Assembly (NCBI GenBank): GCA_025517565.1
Contig: JAOPKD010000013.1
Location: forward strand, 1-64,000
Direction: 5' to 3'
Source of the DNA: Halapricum hydrolyticum
GTDB lineage: Archaea; Halobacteriota; Halobacteria; Halobacteriales; Haloarculaceae
Length of the DNA: 64,000 nucleotides
Shown: one piece after another, positions 1-8,103 of the stretch
How the letters are laid out: every line of letters begins with the position of its first letter
Position numbering within the stretch: the stretch's first letter is position 1
Notes under the pieces: generated by a model
What the model saw: the letters and a program-made list of their open reading frames with translations, nothing else
What the model was told of the DNA's origin: nothing
The model's database searches: none
Translations under genes and position numbers: made by a program

Positions 1-119
1 ATCTGTCCTTGCTACCGCCTACGTCACGCTCCTACTTCAACGTGCAAAGCTGAGTCATGTATTAAAATTCGTGTTTGTAATTCTCACTCGATATTCATCC
101 GCGCCAATCTGGGAGATGA

Positions 120-126
120 TTTTATA
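120..126 (+). promoter_or_regulatory. TATA box of chemotaxis operon
   Basis: TTTTATA lies about 27-30 bases before the ATG at 153, the spacing expected for an archaeal TATA element giving a leaderless mRNA. Bases 1-110 hold no convincing gene; they are relatively AT-rich and probably intergenic. Confidence 0.55.
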
Positions 127-152
127 CGACCGTATTTGCGTGTTGGAATCGC

Positions 153-1097
153 ATGTCATCGGAAGCCCAGCAGTCGAGTCAGCCAGCACAGGCCGATTCT
201 GAAACTGTCGTCATCGAGCGGAGCCGGCTCGAGGACCTCCAGGCTTCGACCCAGGAACTCGCCTCTGCAGCCGGGCAGATCGCGGATAGTACCGACGAAA
301 TCAACGGCGTCGCCGCCGAGCAGGCCGAGAACATGGCGACGGTTGCCGACGAGGCGTCGAATCTCAGTGCCACGATCGAAGAGATCGCCTCGAGTGCGGA
401 TCAAGTCCGTACCGAGAGCCGGAAAGCTCGTGAGCTCTCCGAGGAAAGCCAGCGGGCAGCCAATGACGCCATCGACGCGATGGATGCCGTTGATGAGGCC
501 GCGGGGGAGGTTTCCGAAGACATTTCGACGCTTCGGGACCGTGTCGACGAAATAGACGACATCGTGACCGTGATCCAGGACATCGCGGATCAGACGAACT
601 TGTTGGCACTCAACGCGAATATTGAGGCCGCACGCGCCGAAAACGGCGGCGATGGATTCGCGGTCGTCGCCGATGAGATCAAAGCGCTAGCCGAAGAAAC
701 CCAGGACCAGGCTGTCGACATCGAGGAGATGGCCAATCAGATCAAATCGAACACCAGCGAAACAGTCGACAGCATCGACCGCGCGAACGAGCGAATCGAC
801 GACGGTCTCGGCAAGGTCAATACTGCTCTCGACAGTCTAAACGAGATCAGTGAAGCCGTTGGAGAAATCAACGACGGGATCGAAGAAGTCGCCGACGCGA
901 CCGACGAACAGGCGTCCAGTACCGAAGAGATCGCGGCGATGACCGACGACGCGAACGACCGCGCCCGCATGATGGCCGACGAAATCGACGAACTCGCCGC
1001 CGCCAACCAGGAACAGACCGCCAAAGTGACCGAAATCGCCGAACTCGTCGAGACATTCAGCGACGAGTGGGAGACTGAAGTTGCGGCAGGTGACTGA
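153..1097 (+). CDS. Soluble methyl-accepting chemotaxis-type transducer
   Basis: A 314-residue cytoplasmic signal transducer that should form a long antiparallel coiled coil and control CheA through CheW. The hairpin tip around residues 145-185 is clearly recognisable ([20 protein letters not shown] followed by [15 protein letters not shown]). Heptad-rich, Glu/Ala/Asp-rich helices flank it on both sides. No transmembrane segment, HAMP or N-terminal sensor domain is visible, so this is a signalling-domain-only transducer. The first about 25 residues (Ser/Gln/Ala-rich) are probably disordered. CheW starts 2 bases after its stop, so the two are an operon. What it senses cannot be read from the sequence; a partner such as the PAS kinase two genes downstream could supply the input (inference). 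Confidence 0.9.
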   Translation: MSSEAQQSSQPAQADSETVVIERSRLEDLQASTQELASAAGQIADSTDEINGVAAEQAENMATVADEASNLSATIEEIASSADQVRTESRKARELSEESQRAANDAIDAMDAVDEAAGEVSEDISTLRDRVDEIDDIVTVIQDIADQTNLLALNANIEAARAENGGDGFAVVADEIKALAEETQDQAVDIEEMANQIKSNTSETVDSIDRANERIDDGLGKVNTALDSLNEISEAVGEINDGIEEVADATDEQASSTEEIAAMTDDANDRARMMADEIDELAAANQEQTAKVTEIAELVETFSDEWETEVAAGD

Positions 1098-1099
1098 CG

Positions 1100-1543
1100 A
1101 TGAGTGAGGCCAACAAGACGCAGGTCCTTACGTTCACGCTCGGGGACGAGGATTACTGTGTCCCGATCGACTGCGTGGCGGAAATCGTCGATGGAGAGCA
1201 GATCCGATCGCTCCCGGAGACTGCTCCGCACGTCGAAGGGATTACTGACCTCAGGGGAGAAACGACGACGATTATCAACCCTGCAGACCTCCTGAACGTC
1301 GATGCCGAGGCACTGCTCACAGACGGCGGCCAGACGCAATCCCGTATTATCGTCCTCGACTCAGAGACACTCGAGACAGAAACGGAAACCGGCTGGCTCG
1401 TCTCGGATGTAGACGAAGTGACAGAAGTTTCGGACGAGGTACTGGATGCCGAGAGTGTTGGGGATTCGGACCTACTGCGAGGACTGATCAAAGACGATGA
1501 CGGCTTCACTCTCTGGCTAGATCCCCACGAGTTCACCGCGTAG
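1100..1543 (+). CDS. cheW: CheW-like coupling protein
   Basis: A 147-residue single-domain CheW protein, the adaptor that links transducer tips to CheA. The family pattern is visible: N-terminal beta strands (VLTFTLGDEDYCVPIDCVAE), the central LPETAPHVEGITDLRGE segment typical of CheW ligand-binding loops, and a C-terminal LRGLIKDDDGFTLWLD strand pair. Its length matches the family. It lies between the transducer (2-base gap) and a PAS kinase, so it probably serves this local transducer. No CheA is in the window, so the complex would have to use a CheA encoded elsewhere. The name cheW is by family; haloarchaea often have several paralogues. Confidence 0.85.
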   Translation: MSEANKTQVLTFTLGDEDYCVPIDCVAEIVDGEQIRSLPETAPHVEGITDLRGETTTIINPADLLNVDAEALLTDGGQTQSRIIVLDSETLETETETGWLVSDVDEVTEVSDEVLDAESVGDSDLLRGLIKDDDGFTLWLDPHEFTA

Positions 1544-1560
1544 GGAGGAAAGTAAACACT

Positions 1561-2985
1561 ATGCCCGAGCAGAAGCGGTCCAGTGACGGGTTGCATTCGG
1601 TTCCGGAACTCTCACTGACGACCGTTCTCGAAAGTATCCCGGACGCAGTTATTGTCGTCGACACCACTACGGACGAGATCGTCGCGGTCAACGATACAGC
1701 CGGGGATTTGTTCGAATGTCAGCCGGCTACACTCGTCAGTCTCGATCGACGCGTCCTCTACCCCGATGAAGAGCGATCGGCCTACGAAATGGCCTTTAGA
1801 CGCTCATTGGACAGCGAACAGATCGAACGCCCTCGAGACGAGAGCCCACTCTCCATCGAGACTCGGACAGGCGAACGCGTCCCGGTCGAGGTCACCTTCC
1901 GACGCATCCAGCACCAGAACCAGACGTTTGTCCTCGGCGTCTTCCGTGACGTCAGCTCCCGCATCGAGCGCCACCAACAGTTACAGGAGACGATGGCGCG
2001 GCTCGAAACCCTACTGGACACCGCCCCGGTGCCGATAACCGTCTTAGACACGGAGGGACACGTCCAGTCGTGGAATCGGGCTGCTGAGGAGACGTTCGGC
2101 TACAACTCCGCAGAAGTCGTTGGCGAACCGTATCCACTATTCGCTGACACGTCACACCTCGCCGACCTGCTTGATCGGATTCTCGACGGCGACATTCTGG
2201 ATGGGTATGAGACCATCCAGCATACGAAAGACGGCTCCAGTCTGCATGTGAAACTATACGCGCGGCCCCTGTGCGACGACAGCGGAATCACGGGGATCGT
2301 CAGTGCTGCCGTCGATATCACAGACCGGAAACGGTATCGCCAGGGACTCGAGGTTCTTTACCGTGTCTTTCGGCACGATCTGCGGAACAAGCTGACAGTC
2401 ATTCAGGGACACGCATCGGCACTCGTGAACGAAGCCGATCTCGAACCAGAAACCAGACGGAAAGCGGCCGAGCAGATCGTGACTGCAACCGACGATCTTG
2501 CGGAATTGAGCACCCAAGTCGCTCAGTCACGTCTTCTCAGTGACGAGCCAGCGGTCGAGACCGACCCGCTTGAACTCCGGGCGCTTCGCACCACAGTCGA
2601 GTCGCTCCTCGCAGACGCTGCGGATGCGTCGATCAATATGCCGGCGACAAGTGAGACGATCTCGATCCCGAAGCCCGCCCACTCCGCAGTAGAGCAGTTA
2701 CTCACACACATCACCGCGTACATGGCGCAGCCGGCCATCGACGTAACGCTCCGACTTCGGGCCACGGACCTAGAGCTGACGATCCAGGGTGATACACCGC
2801 TGCTCTCGAACAGGCACCGAGAACTGCTCAGCAACGGGACGGAGACGAAGCTGAGCCACGGCCTGGGTCTCGATATTGGGAAGATTTGCCTCACGCTCAT
2901 TGAGATCGGCGGTGACATCCAGCTGGTGGGTGACCCAACCCCTGAAACGACGCTCCGAGTGACCTTGCCACGTCTGAAGCGGTAG
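1561..2985 (+). CDS. PAS-PAS sensor histidine kinase with eroded ATPase domain
   Basis: A 474-residue protein with two PAS domains (about residues 19-140 and 145-262), a dimerisation/phosphoacceptor helix with H-box FRHDLRNKLTVIQGH (candidate phospho-His272), and a C-terminal region that should be the HATPase. The ATPase motifs are poor. The N-box asparagine position reads QLLTHITAYM instead of xLLxNA, and the DxGxG G1 box is replaced by IQGDTPLLS. A G2-like HGLGLDIGKI survives. It may therefore not bind ATP normally, and could act as a scaffold or be phosphorylated by another kinase (inference). It is third in the transducer-cheW cluster, 17 bases after cheW. No membrane segment is visible. 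Confidence 0.8.
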   Translation: MPEQKRSSDGLHSVPELSLTTVLESIPDAVIVVDTTTDEIVAVNDTAGDLFECQPATLVSLDRRVLYPDEERSAYEMAFRRSLDSEQIERPRDESPLSIETRTGERVPVEVTFRRIQHQNQTFVLGVFRDVSSRIERHQQLQETMARLETLLDTAPVPITVLDTEGHVQSWNRAAEETFGYNSAEVVGEPYPLFADTSHLADLLDRILDGDILDGYETIQHTKDGSSLHVKLYARPLCDDSGITGIVSAAVDITDRKRYRQGLEVLYRVFRHDLRNKLTVIQGHASALVNEADLEPETRRKAAEQIVTATDDLAELSTQVAQSRLLSDEPAVETDPLELRALRTTVESLLADAADASINMPATSETISIPKPAHSAVEQLLTHITAYMAQPAIDVTLRLRATDLELTIQGDTPLLSNRHRELLSNGTETKLSHGLGLDIGKICLTLIEIGGDIQLVGDPTPETTLRVTLPRLKR

Positions 2986-3092
2986 CAGCCGGTCTCCAAT
3001 GCTATTTCCGGGACTGCCACTGGCGCGATACGCTACCGTACCGTTCCATTGTCCGCTCCCATTCAGTCGAGCAACCGAGTATGACTGTCTGT

Positions 3093-3530
3093 CTATTGCT
3101 GTTTTTCTGCGGGGACGATCTCGTAGCGCCGCTCGGCCATTTCCGATTCCTCGAAGACGAACACCCGCCCGTCGACGGTATCGATGTCGACGTCGATCTC
3201 AAAGGCGAACCCATCCCGGGAGACAGTCACACCAGGGAACACGCTCGTCGACTCGCCGTCGGCAAGCAGGACACGACCGACGCCGCTGTCTTCGAGGATC
3301 TCGCCGTCGGTCTTGCGATCGTTCAGATAGACGAGTATTCCTTCGGTTCCGTCCTGATCAGTGACGAGAACGTGGACGTCCATCTGTGGCGTCGTGCGGT
3401 GGCTCTCGGCCGTCTTCGAGGGTACGCCGTGATAGAACACCTGGCGTCCGTCCAGATATTCGATCCCGATGCCGCCCTCGGTGAGTTCGACCGGGAGCGT
3501 CGATGGAGAGACCTCGCTGGCGCGGTTCAT
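3093..3530 (-). CDS. Conserved haloarchaeal protein of unknown function
   Basis: A 145-residue acidic protein beginning MNRASEVSPSTLPVELTEGG. The ATG at 3530 is preferred because longer readings run through the promoter of the divergent shikimate kinase gene and look like noise (Arg-rich). The sequence predicts alternating beta strands (GIGIEYLDGRQVFYHG, VHVLVTDQDGTEGILVYLND) and no membrane segment or signal. It resembles a widespread uncharacterised haloarchaeal family (I believe DUF5796, from memory). It is divergent from aroK across about 95 bases. Confidence 0.7.
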   Translation of the reverse strand: MNRASEVSPSTLPVELTEGGIGIEYLDGRQVFYHGVPSKTAESHRTTPQMDVHVLVTDQDGTEGILVYLNDRKTDGEILEDSGVGRVLLADGESTSVFPGVTVSRDGFAFEIDVDIDTVDGRVFVFEESEMAERRYEIVPAEKQQ

Positions 3531-3624
3531 ACGTCCGGTTCGATTCCGTCGGTCAAAAGGGCCGCGCTCGCGAGTCCGGCGGCGAACCACCACCCATATA
3601 TCCGGTTCGACCCCACCCACGACC

Positions 3625-4485
3625 ATGCAGGGACAGGCACGGGCACCGGCCGCCGGGACGGTGCTGAACGCGCTCGCCACCGGCAAGGGCTCGGCGTTCG
3701 CCATCGACGCCTACACGACCGCGACAGTGGAACTGTTCGAAGACGCCGAGGGGATCACCGGCGAGGTCGCCGAGGACCCCGATGCCGACACGCGATTGAT
3801 CGAAACCTGCGTCGAGTACGTCCTCGACGCACACGGCGAGCCGGGGGTCTCGGGCGCACACGTCGAGACCGAGAGCGACGTGCCGATGGCCTCCGGGCTG
3901 AAATCTTCCTCGGCAGCGGCCAACGCGGCCGTCATGGCCACACTGGACGCGCTCGACGCGACAGGGAAAATGACGCGTGAGGACGCCGCCCGACTGGGCG
4001 TGATGGCCGCGCGAGACGTCGGCGTCACCGTCACTGGTGCGTTCGACGACGCGTCGGCGTCGATGCTCGGCGGCGTCACTGTCACCGACAACACGACCGA
4101 CGAACTGCTCGCTCGCGAGACAGTAGACTGGGACGTGCTCGTCTGGACGCCCGACGAGCGGTCGTTCAGCGCCGACGCGGACGTCGAGCGGTGCAAGCAG
4201 ATCGCTCCGATGGCCGACCTGGCGTTCGATCTCGCTCGCGAGGGTGCCTACGGCCGGGCGATGACGGTCAACGGGCTCGCCTTCTCCGCGGCGCTGGATT
4301 TTTCGGCGGACCCGATGGTCGAGGCCATGCCGCTGGTCGAGGGGGTCTCGTTGTCCGGGACCGGCCCAAGCGTCGTCGCGGTCGGCGACCGGGAGGCATT
4401 AGAGGACGTACGAGAGATGTGGGACCAACGGGACGGATCAACATGGCTAACGACGACACAGACAGCAGGGACCCGGACGAGATGA
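3625..4485 (+). CDS. aroK: Archaeal (GHMP-type) shikimate kinase
   Basis: A 286-residue GHMP-superfamily kinase that phosphorylates shikimate to shikimate 3-phosphate, the archaeal replacement for the bacterial P-loop AroK. The diagnostic ATP-binding glycine/serine loop PMASGLKSSSAAANA lies at about residues 86-100, and the C-terminal motif SLSGTGPSVVAVGD is the third GHMP motif. The start MQGQARAPAAGTVLNALATG fits the family, and a TATA-like CCATATATCC sits about 27 bases upstream, giving a leaderless transcript. Its last 43 bases overlap the chorismate mutase ORF in another frame. This supports a two-gene aromatic-amino-acid operon. Confidence 0.93.
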   Translation: MQGQARAPAAGTVLNALATGKGSAFAIDAYTTATVELFEDAEGITGEVAEDPDADTRLIETCVEYVLDAHGEPGVSGAHVETESDVPMASGLKSSSAAANAAVMATLDALDATGKMTREDAARLGVMAARDVGVTVTGAFDDASASMLGGVTVTDNTTDELLARETVDWDVLVWTPDERSFSADADVERCKQIAPMADLAFDLAREGAYGRAMTVNGLAFSAALDFSADPMVEAMPLVEGVSLSGTGPSVVAVGDREALEDVREMWDQRDGSTWLTTTQTAGTRTR

Positions 4486-4748
4486 GCCTCGCGGAGTTGC
4501 GCGAGGAGATCGAGACGATCGACCGCGAGATCGTCGAGAAGATCGCCCAGCGCACCTACGTCGCGGACACGATCGCACAGGTCAAAGACGAGCAGGGGCT
4601 GCCGACGACCGACGAGCAACAGGAGCAGGCGGTGATGGATCGCGCCGGCGAGAACGCCGAACAGTTTGACGTGGACGCGAACCTGGTGAAAGCCGTTTTC
4701 CGGCTGCTGATTGAGTTGAACAAGGTCGAGCAGCGTGAAAACAGGTAA
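4443..4748 (+). CDS. aroQ: Chorismate mutase (AroQ family)
   Basis: A 101-residue all-helical chorismate mutase (chorismate to prephenate). Motifs: LREEIETIDREIVEKIAQRT, with the catalytic-type Arg/Lys/Glu pattern, and a C-terminal FRLLIELNKVEQRENR helix. It overlaps aroK by 43 bases and is probably translated from the same mRNA. Oddity: the final 12 codons (4710-4748) use TTG, GAA, CGT and AGG. A second copy of the same 12 codons plus stop in GC-rich, host-like codons lies at 5872-5910, beyond a toxin-antitoxin/IS island. The present tail therefore seems to have been supplied by the inserted DNA. The reading frame and C-terminus are intact, so the enzyme should be functional. Confidence 0.92.
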   Translation: MANDDTDSRDPDEMSLAELREEIETIDREIVEKIAQRTYVADTIAQVKDEQGLPTTDEQQEQAVMDRAGENAEQFDVDANLVKAVFRLLIELNKVEQRENR

Positions 4749-4769
4749 ACACCTCACGCAGTCATCGCC

Positions 4770-5162
4770 CTAGTACGTCCGTACTTCGAGGCCGTCGATA
4801 CGTCCGAAGTGCTTGGTGTTTCTCGTGACAACTGGTTCGTCGTTGAGAAGCGCAGTCGCAGCGATAATACAATCTTCTCGCTCAATCCGTTCGCCGCCAT
4901 TGATTAGCTTACCGGAGAGTTTTCCGGCTTTTCGCATCACGGTGTGGTCGGCACTCACGACGTGCTTCGTTTCCAGTATCTCAAGAATTCGCTCTCGCTT
5001 CGTCTCCGGCGTTTGAGACCGAGCGACGCCCTCGTAGAGTTCCAAAACCGTCACGGAGGACAGTTTCTGTGGTCGCGCTTCTTTTTCGACGATATTGAGA
5101 AGTCGTTTTGCGTCTTCGTCGCCCCGAAGTAAGTCGATAATGAACGATGTGTCCTGAATCAT
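4770..5162 (-). CDS. vapC: VapC-type PIN-domain ribonuclease toxin
   Basis: A 130-residue PIN-domain protein, the expected length for VapC toxins, which cleave RNA with Mg2+/Mn2+. Acidic active-site positions are visible: D4 in MIQDTSFIIDLLRG, a Glu in VLELYEGVA, and Asp in REDCIIAATALL. The C-terminus carries the common VTRNTKHFGRIDGLEV pattern. Its ATG overlaps the end of the antitoxin gene by 4 bases, so the pair is a coupled vapBC operon transcribed toward chorismate mutase. It sits inside the island inserted at the aroQ 3' end. Confidence 0.9.
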   Translation of the reverse strand: MIQDTSFIIDLLRGDEDAKRLLNIVEKEARPQKLSSVTVLELYEGVARSQTPETKRERILEILETKHVVSADHTVMRKAGKLSGKLINGGERIEREDCIIAATALLNDEPVVTRNTKHFGRIDGLEVRTY

Positions 5163-5419
5163 TCCGACGTCTCGTCGTCTACGGCTTCGTTTAACGCTGC
5201 TGTGAGACGATCACTCCGTTCTCTGGACTTCGTTCGTCCTTCCTCGATAGCGGCCTCGAGGTCTGCCGCCTCGTCCTCGGAAAGAATTCCTGTGACCTCG
5301 TTCCACGACCGTTCTCCTGCAAGGCGCTTGACGGTTTCACTGAAGCTTTCTCCCTCCATTTTTCGGGCTTTCAGCCGCTCGTAGGCTTCCTCGTCGAGTG
5401 AAATCGTTTTCGTCGCCAT
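5159..5419 (-). CDS. vapB: VapB-type antitoxin (DUF217/UPF0330-like)
   Basis: An 86-residue antitoxin. The N-terminal MATKTISLDEEAYERLKARK is a ribbon-helix-helix-like DNA-binding segment, followed by GESFSETVKRLAG and an acidic, Arg-rich C-terminal helix that should clamp VapC. The start at 5419 is chosen over an in-frame ATG at 5443 because the TATA-like box (minus-strand TTTTTAAG, 5445-5452) lies about 27 bases before 5419, which predicts a leaderless mRNA. A perfect palindrome (5421-5437) sits directly between box and start, so autoregulation by VapB or VapBC is likely. Confidence 0.87.
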   Translation of the reverse strand: MATKTISLDEEAYERLKARKMEGESFSETVKRLAGERSWNEVTGILSEDEAADLEAAIEEGRTKSRERSDRLTAALNEAVDDETSE

Positions 5420-5420
5420 C

Positions 5421-5437
5421 GTAGTACACAGTACTAC
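5421..5437. promoter_or_regulatory. Candidate VapB operator palindrome
   Basis: GTAGTACACAGTACTAC is a perfect inverted repeat with 7-base arms (GTAGTAC/GTACTAC) around ACA. It lies one base upstream of the vapB ATG and just downstream of the minus-strand TATA-like box at 5445-5452, where bound protein would block transcription initiation. VapB antitoxins commonly bind palindromes over their own promoter, so this is the natural operator candidate. Confidence 0.65.
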
Positions 5438-5509
5438 ATGCATACTTAAAAATACTAGTGCGAAGCCTATAGTCGCGTTAAGTTAGAGAATGAGGCGTTC
5501 GATCTCTGC

Positions 5510-5875
5510 GTGTCCATGCTCGATACCGAACGCCTCAGCGATGCTATCACGTGGATAGATATGTCGTTTGTGGAGCGCTGGCGGACTCCCAAGTGGGCGA
5601 TTCAAGTGGGCATCCGATATCATTTGGCGGGTATGTCATCGCGGGGTGCCAGTCAGTTTCTCGATGAGTTGGGAGTCCAGCGGAGTCACGTGGCGATCCA
5701 TAAGTGGGTTCACAAGGCCGATCTACAGCCGGTTTCGACAGTCACTGCGGATCAACTTGCGGTTGACGAGAAGATGATCCGCCTGCATGGTCAAGAATAC
5801 TGGCTGTACGGTGCAGTCGATCCGTACATGAGCGAAATCCTCCACGTCAGTCTGTTTCCGACAGCGACGAAATAG
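5510..5875 (+). pseudogene. Truncated IS6-family transposase
   Basis: 121 codons of an IS6-family (haloarchaeal ISH14/ISH15-like) transposase. It keeps the N-terminal helix-turn-helix region (GIRYHLAGMSSRGASQFLDELGV, SHVAIHKWVHKAD) and the first two DDE-region segments (LAVDEKMIRL, WLYGAVDPYMSEILHVSL). It stops after FPTATK, roughly half the normal length (about 210 residues). The final catalytic Glu region and the rest of the element are missing. Immediately after the break comes the displaced chorismate mutase tail (5872-5910), so the truncation point is also the right junction of the island. It is not expected to be active. Confidence 0.85.
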
Positions 5876-5910
5876 ACCTGAACAAGGTCGAACAGCGCGA
5901 GAACCGCTGA
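5872..5910 (+). pseudogene. Displaced 3' tail of chorismate mutase
   Basis: This encodes IDLNKVEQRENR followed by TGA, matching the last 12 residues of AroQ (IELNKVEQRENR) at 11 of 12 positions. At DNA level the two tails differ at 9 of 39 bases, mostly synonymous, and share an exact 13-base core TGAACAAGGTCGA (4717-4729 and 5879-5891). Codons here (CTG, CGC, GAG) are host-like. The simplest reading is that this is the original gene end, pushed about 1.16 kb downstream when vapBC and IS DNA carrying a substitute tail recombined in. Confidence 0.8.
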
Positions 5911-6001
5911 CGGACTCGAGCGCGTCGTTCGGAAGTGGCCCCGGGTCCCTATGCCGCCGAGAGTTATTGTCTTGGGGCACGAAGCCGAAAGAGAGACGGA
6001 T

Positions 6002-7060
6002 ATGCTCGACCAGTTGCCGGGATTCCGAACGCCTGCCGTGCTCGCCGTCGTCGTGCTCGCAGTATTGCTCACTGGCGGGGCTGTCACGCTGGGAGCGCTC
6101 GGTCCCGACGTCGACGACCCTGGACCGTCCGTCGAGTCGGTCTCGGGCAACGGCACTGTCACGGTCACGTACGTCGACGCAACCGGCGCGTCCGACCAGT
6201 TCGCCGTGCCCGGCGTCGATCCCGCGCTCTCGAACGCCGGACACGACTGGGCGATCGTCAATCGTTCGTCGCTGCCCTCGGCGTTGCGGGCCGTCGACGG
6301 CGAACCGGGCCACGGCGTGGTCGGCTTCGGCGAGTGGGCGCTGGTCGGCGCGGTCGAGACGGCGACAGTCCCGATCGACGGGTCGACGCTGACAGTCGTC
6401 GTGCCGGCGGGACGGGACGTCGATCCAGCCCGCAAAGCCGGGTTCGTCGAGGCGTTCGCCGGGCCGTATTCGTTGTCCCCCGAAAGCGACGAGCGCGTCG
6501 TTCTCGTGTCCGTTCCCGACGCACTGCCGAACGAGGGTCTCATGTACCACGACGATCGCGGGTACGTCACTATCGAGGCGTTCTGGGACGGCGACGCGCA
6601 CAGCGTCTGGATTCACGAGTACGTCCACGCCCGCCAGGACTTCCGTACTGCTGATGGTATGGAATGGTTCCGAGAAGCCAGCGCCCGCTATCTGAGCTGT
6701 CGGTTCATGTACGAGCAGTACGAGGGTGTGTCGGAGGCAGACCTCCGGGACTCGCTCTCGGCGCGCCCCAAGTATGAGAGCGTCGTCCTCGCGAACCGGA
6801 CGACCTGGGAAGGGACGGGCGGCAACTATCACGCCGGCGCCCGGCTACTGGCGGCTATCGACGCCGAGCTCCGGGCCGAGACCGGCGGCGAGCACACGCT
6901 GGTGGACGTGTTCCGGACGATGAACGCCGGGGACGAGCCCGTGACCGTCGAGCGGTTCGTCGAACTCGTCGAGCGACAGACTGGTAACGACCAGTCGTGG
7001 ATCGCAGCCGCGATCGAAGGCGATCGAACGGCTCTGGAAAGAAACAAACGGCCTAGCTGA
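6002..7060 (+). CDS. Membrane-anchored putative zinc metalloprotease (gluzincin type)
   Basis: 352 residues. The N-terminus has a single hydrophobic segment (about residues 11-33, AVLAVVVLAVLLTGGAVTLG), acting as signal anchor with the bulk outside the cell. A zinc-protease signature HEYVH occurs at residues 205-209 (WIHEYVHARQDF). It is followed by EWFREASARYLSCRF, whose E225 fits the third zinc ligand of peptidase-MA-like gluzincins (compare the WxxEGxAEY pattern). The remaining sequence is acidic. ATG 6002 is preferred over an upstream in-frame ATG at 5951 because the signal anchor then begins correctly. Substrate unknown. Confidence 0.72.
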   Translation: MLDQLPGFRTPAVLAVVVLAVLLTGGAVTLGALGPDVDDPGPSVESVSGNGTVTVTYVDATGASDQFAVPGVDPALSNAGHDWAIVNRSSLPSALRAVDGEPGHGVVGFGEWALVGAVETATVPIDGSTLTVVVPAGRDVDPARKAGFVEAFAGPYSLSPESDERVVLVSVPDALPNEGLMYHDDRGYVTIEAFWDGDAHSVWIHEYVHARQDFRTADGMEWFREASARYLSCRFMYEQYEGVSEADLRDSLSARPKYESVVLANRTTWEGTGGNYHAGARLLAAIDAELRAETGGEHTLVDVFRTMNAGDEPVTVERFVELVERQTGNDQSWIAAAIEGDRTALERNKRPS

Positions 7061-7109
7061 ACGATCGCACGGCCCGGAGCGTCCGTGTCGCTCCGGATAG
7101 ATCTCTGCG

Positions 7110-7997
7110 CTACTGTCCGACGGTCACGCCGGCAATCGATTCGAGGTACTTGAGGACGGCCGTCATGTCCTCGTCGCCGTGACCCATCGCACTGGCGGCG
7201 CTGAACGACTCGCGTGCGGCGGCCGTCTGGGGCAACTGCACGCCGATCTCGTTGCCGACTTCGTTGGCGTACCGGAGATCCTTGAACTGCAGGTCGACCG
7301 GGAACCGCGGCTCGAAGTCGCGTTCGGCGATCAGATCGCCCTTGATCTCGAATAGCGGCGAGTCCACCGCGCCGGCCTCGACGACCTGTTGCATGGCGTC
7401 GAGATCGAGCCCCTGTGCGGCTCCGAACGTCAGTGCCTCCGCGTACGCGCCCATCATGTCTCCCAGCAGGAGATTGACGAACAGTTTCATGCGAGCGCCG
7501 TCGCCGGCGTCGCCACAGCGGACGATCGGCTCGCCCATCGCGGCCAGGATCTCCTCGACGTTGTCGACGACCGCGTCGTCACCGCCAGCGAGGACCGTCA
7601 GCGTTCCTTCCTCCGCCGGGCCGACCGTGCCCGAGACCGGCGCGTCGACGAACCGGGCGTTCTGTGCGCGGACGGTCTGTGCCGCCGCTTCGGTGGCTTC
7701 GGGCGTGACCGTACTCATCTGGATGACGGTCGTTCCCGAACCGAGACCGGCGAGCAGTCCCGTTTCGCCGTCCATCACGGCCGCCAGTGCCTCGTCGTCG
7801 GTGACTATCGTGACCACGACGTCGGACCGCTGCCCGACGTCCCGGGGCGAGTCCGCGACGTCGATGCCGGCCTCGGCGAACGGCTCCGTGGGCCCGTCAC
7901 TGCGGTTGTAGACGAGCAAGTCGTAGCCGGCCTCGTCAAGGTTCCACGCCATCGGCGCCCCCATCGCGCCCAGTCCGATGAATCCTATCGTTTGCAT
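7110..7997 (-). CDS. Beta-hydroxyacid dehydrogenase (3-hydroxyisobutyrate DH/glyoxylate reductase family)
   Basis: A 295-residue NAD(P)-dependent dehydrogenase. The N-terminal Rossmann motif is GFIGLGAMGAPMAWNL (residues 4-19). The substrate-binding signature FVDAPVSGTVGPAEEGTLTV and the helix with catalytic Lys, GDGARMKLFVNLLLG, follow, then an all-helical C-terminal domain. The length is typical. Candidate substrates in the family include 3-hydroxyisobutyrate, tartronate semialdehyde/glyoxylate and succinic semialdehyde; the sequence alone does not decide. The start is MQTIGFIG at 7997; longer readings run into Pro-rich shadow sequence. Confidence 0.88.
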   Translation of the reverse strand: MQTIGFIGLGAMGAPMAWNLDEAGYDLLVYNRSDGPTEPFAEAGIDVADSPRDVGQRSDVVVTIVTDDEALAAVMDGETGLLAGLGSGTTVIQMSTVTPEATEAAAQTVRAQNARFVDAPVSGTVGPAEEGTLTVLAGGDDAVVDNVEEILAAMGEPIVRCGDAGDGARMKLFVNLLLGDMMGAYAEALTFGAAQGLDLDAMQQVVEAGAVDSPLFEIKGDLIAERDFEPRFPVDLQFKDLRYANEVGNEIGVQLPQTAAARESFSAASAMGHGDEDMTAVLKYLESIAGVTVGQ

Positions 7998-8103
7998 ACG
8001 TAGGTACGTTTCATGGCGATTTTGTAAGTCCTTTCCGGATCGGACCACGTGAGATCTTCCGGGTCGGGAAACGTTCATCGGGGCAGGGGACGAACAGTCT
8101 ATT

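Noticed and set aside
4749..4769. Possible direct target-site duplication at the vapBC island ends.
   Set aside because: The only repeated sequence at the two ends is the aroQ tail itself; no short flanking duplication is present.
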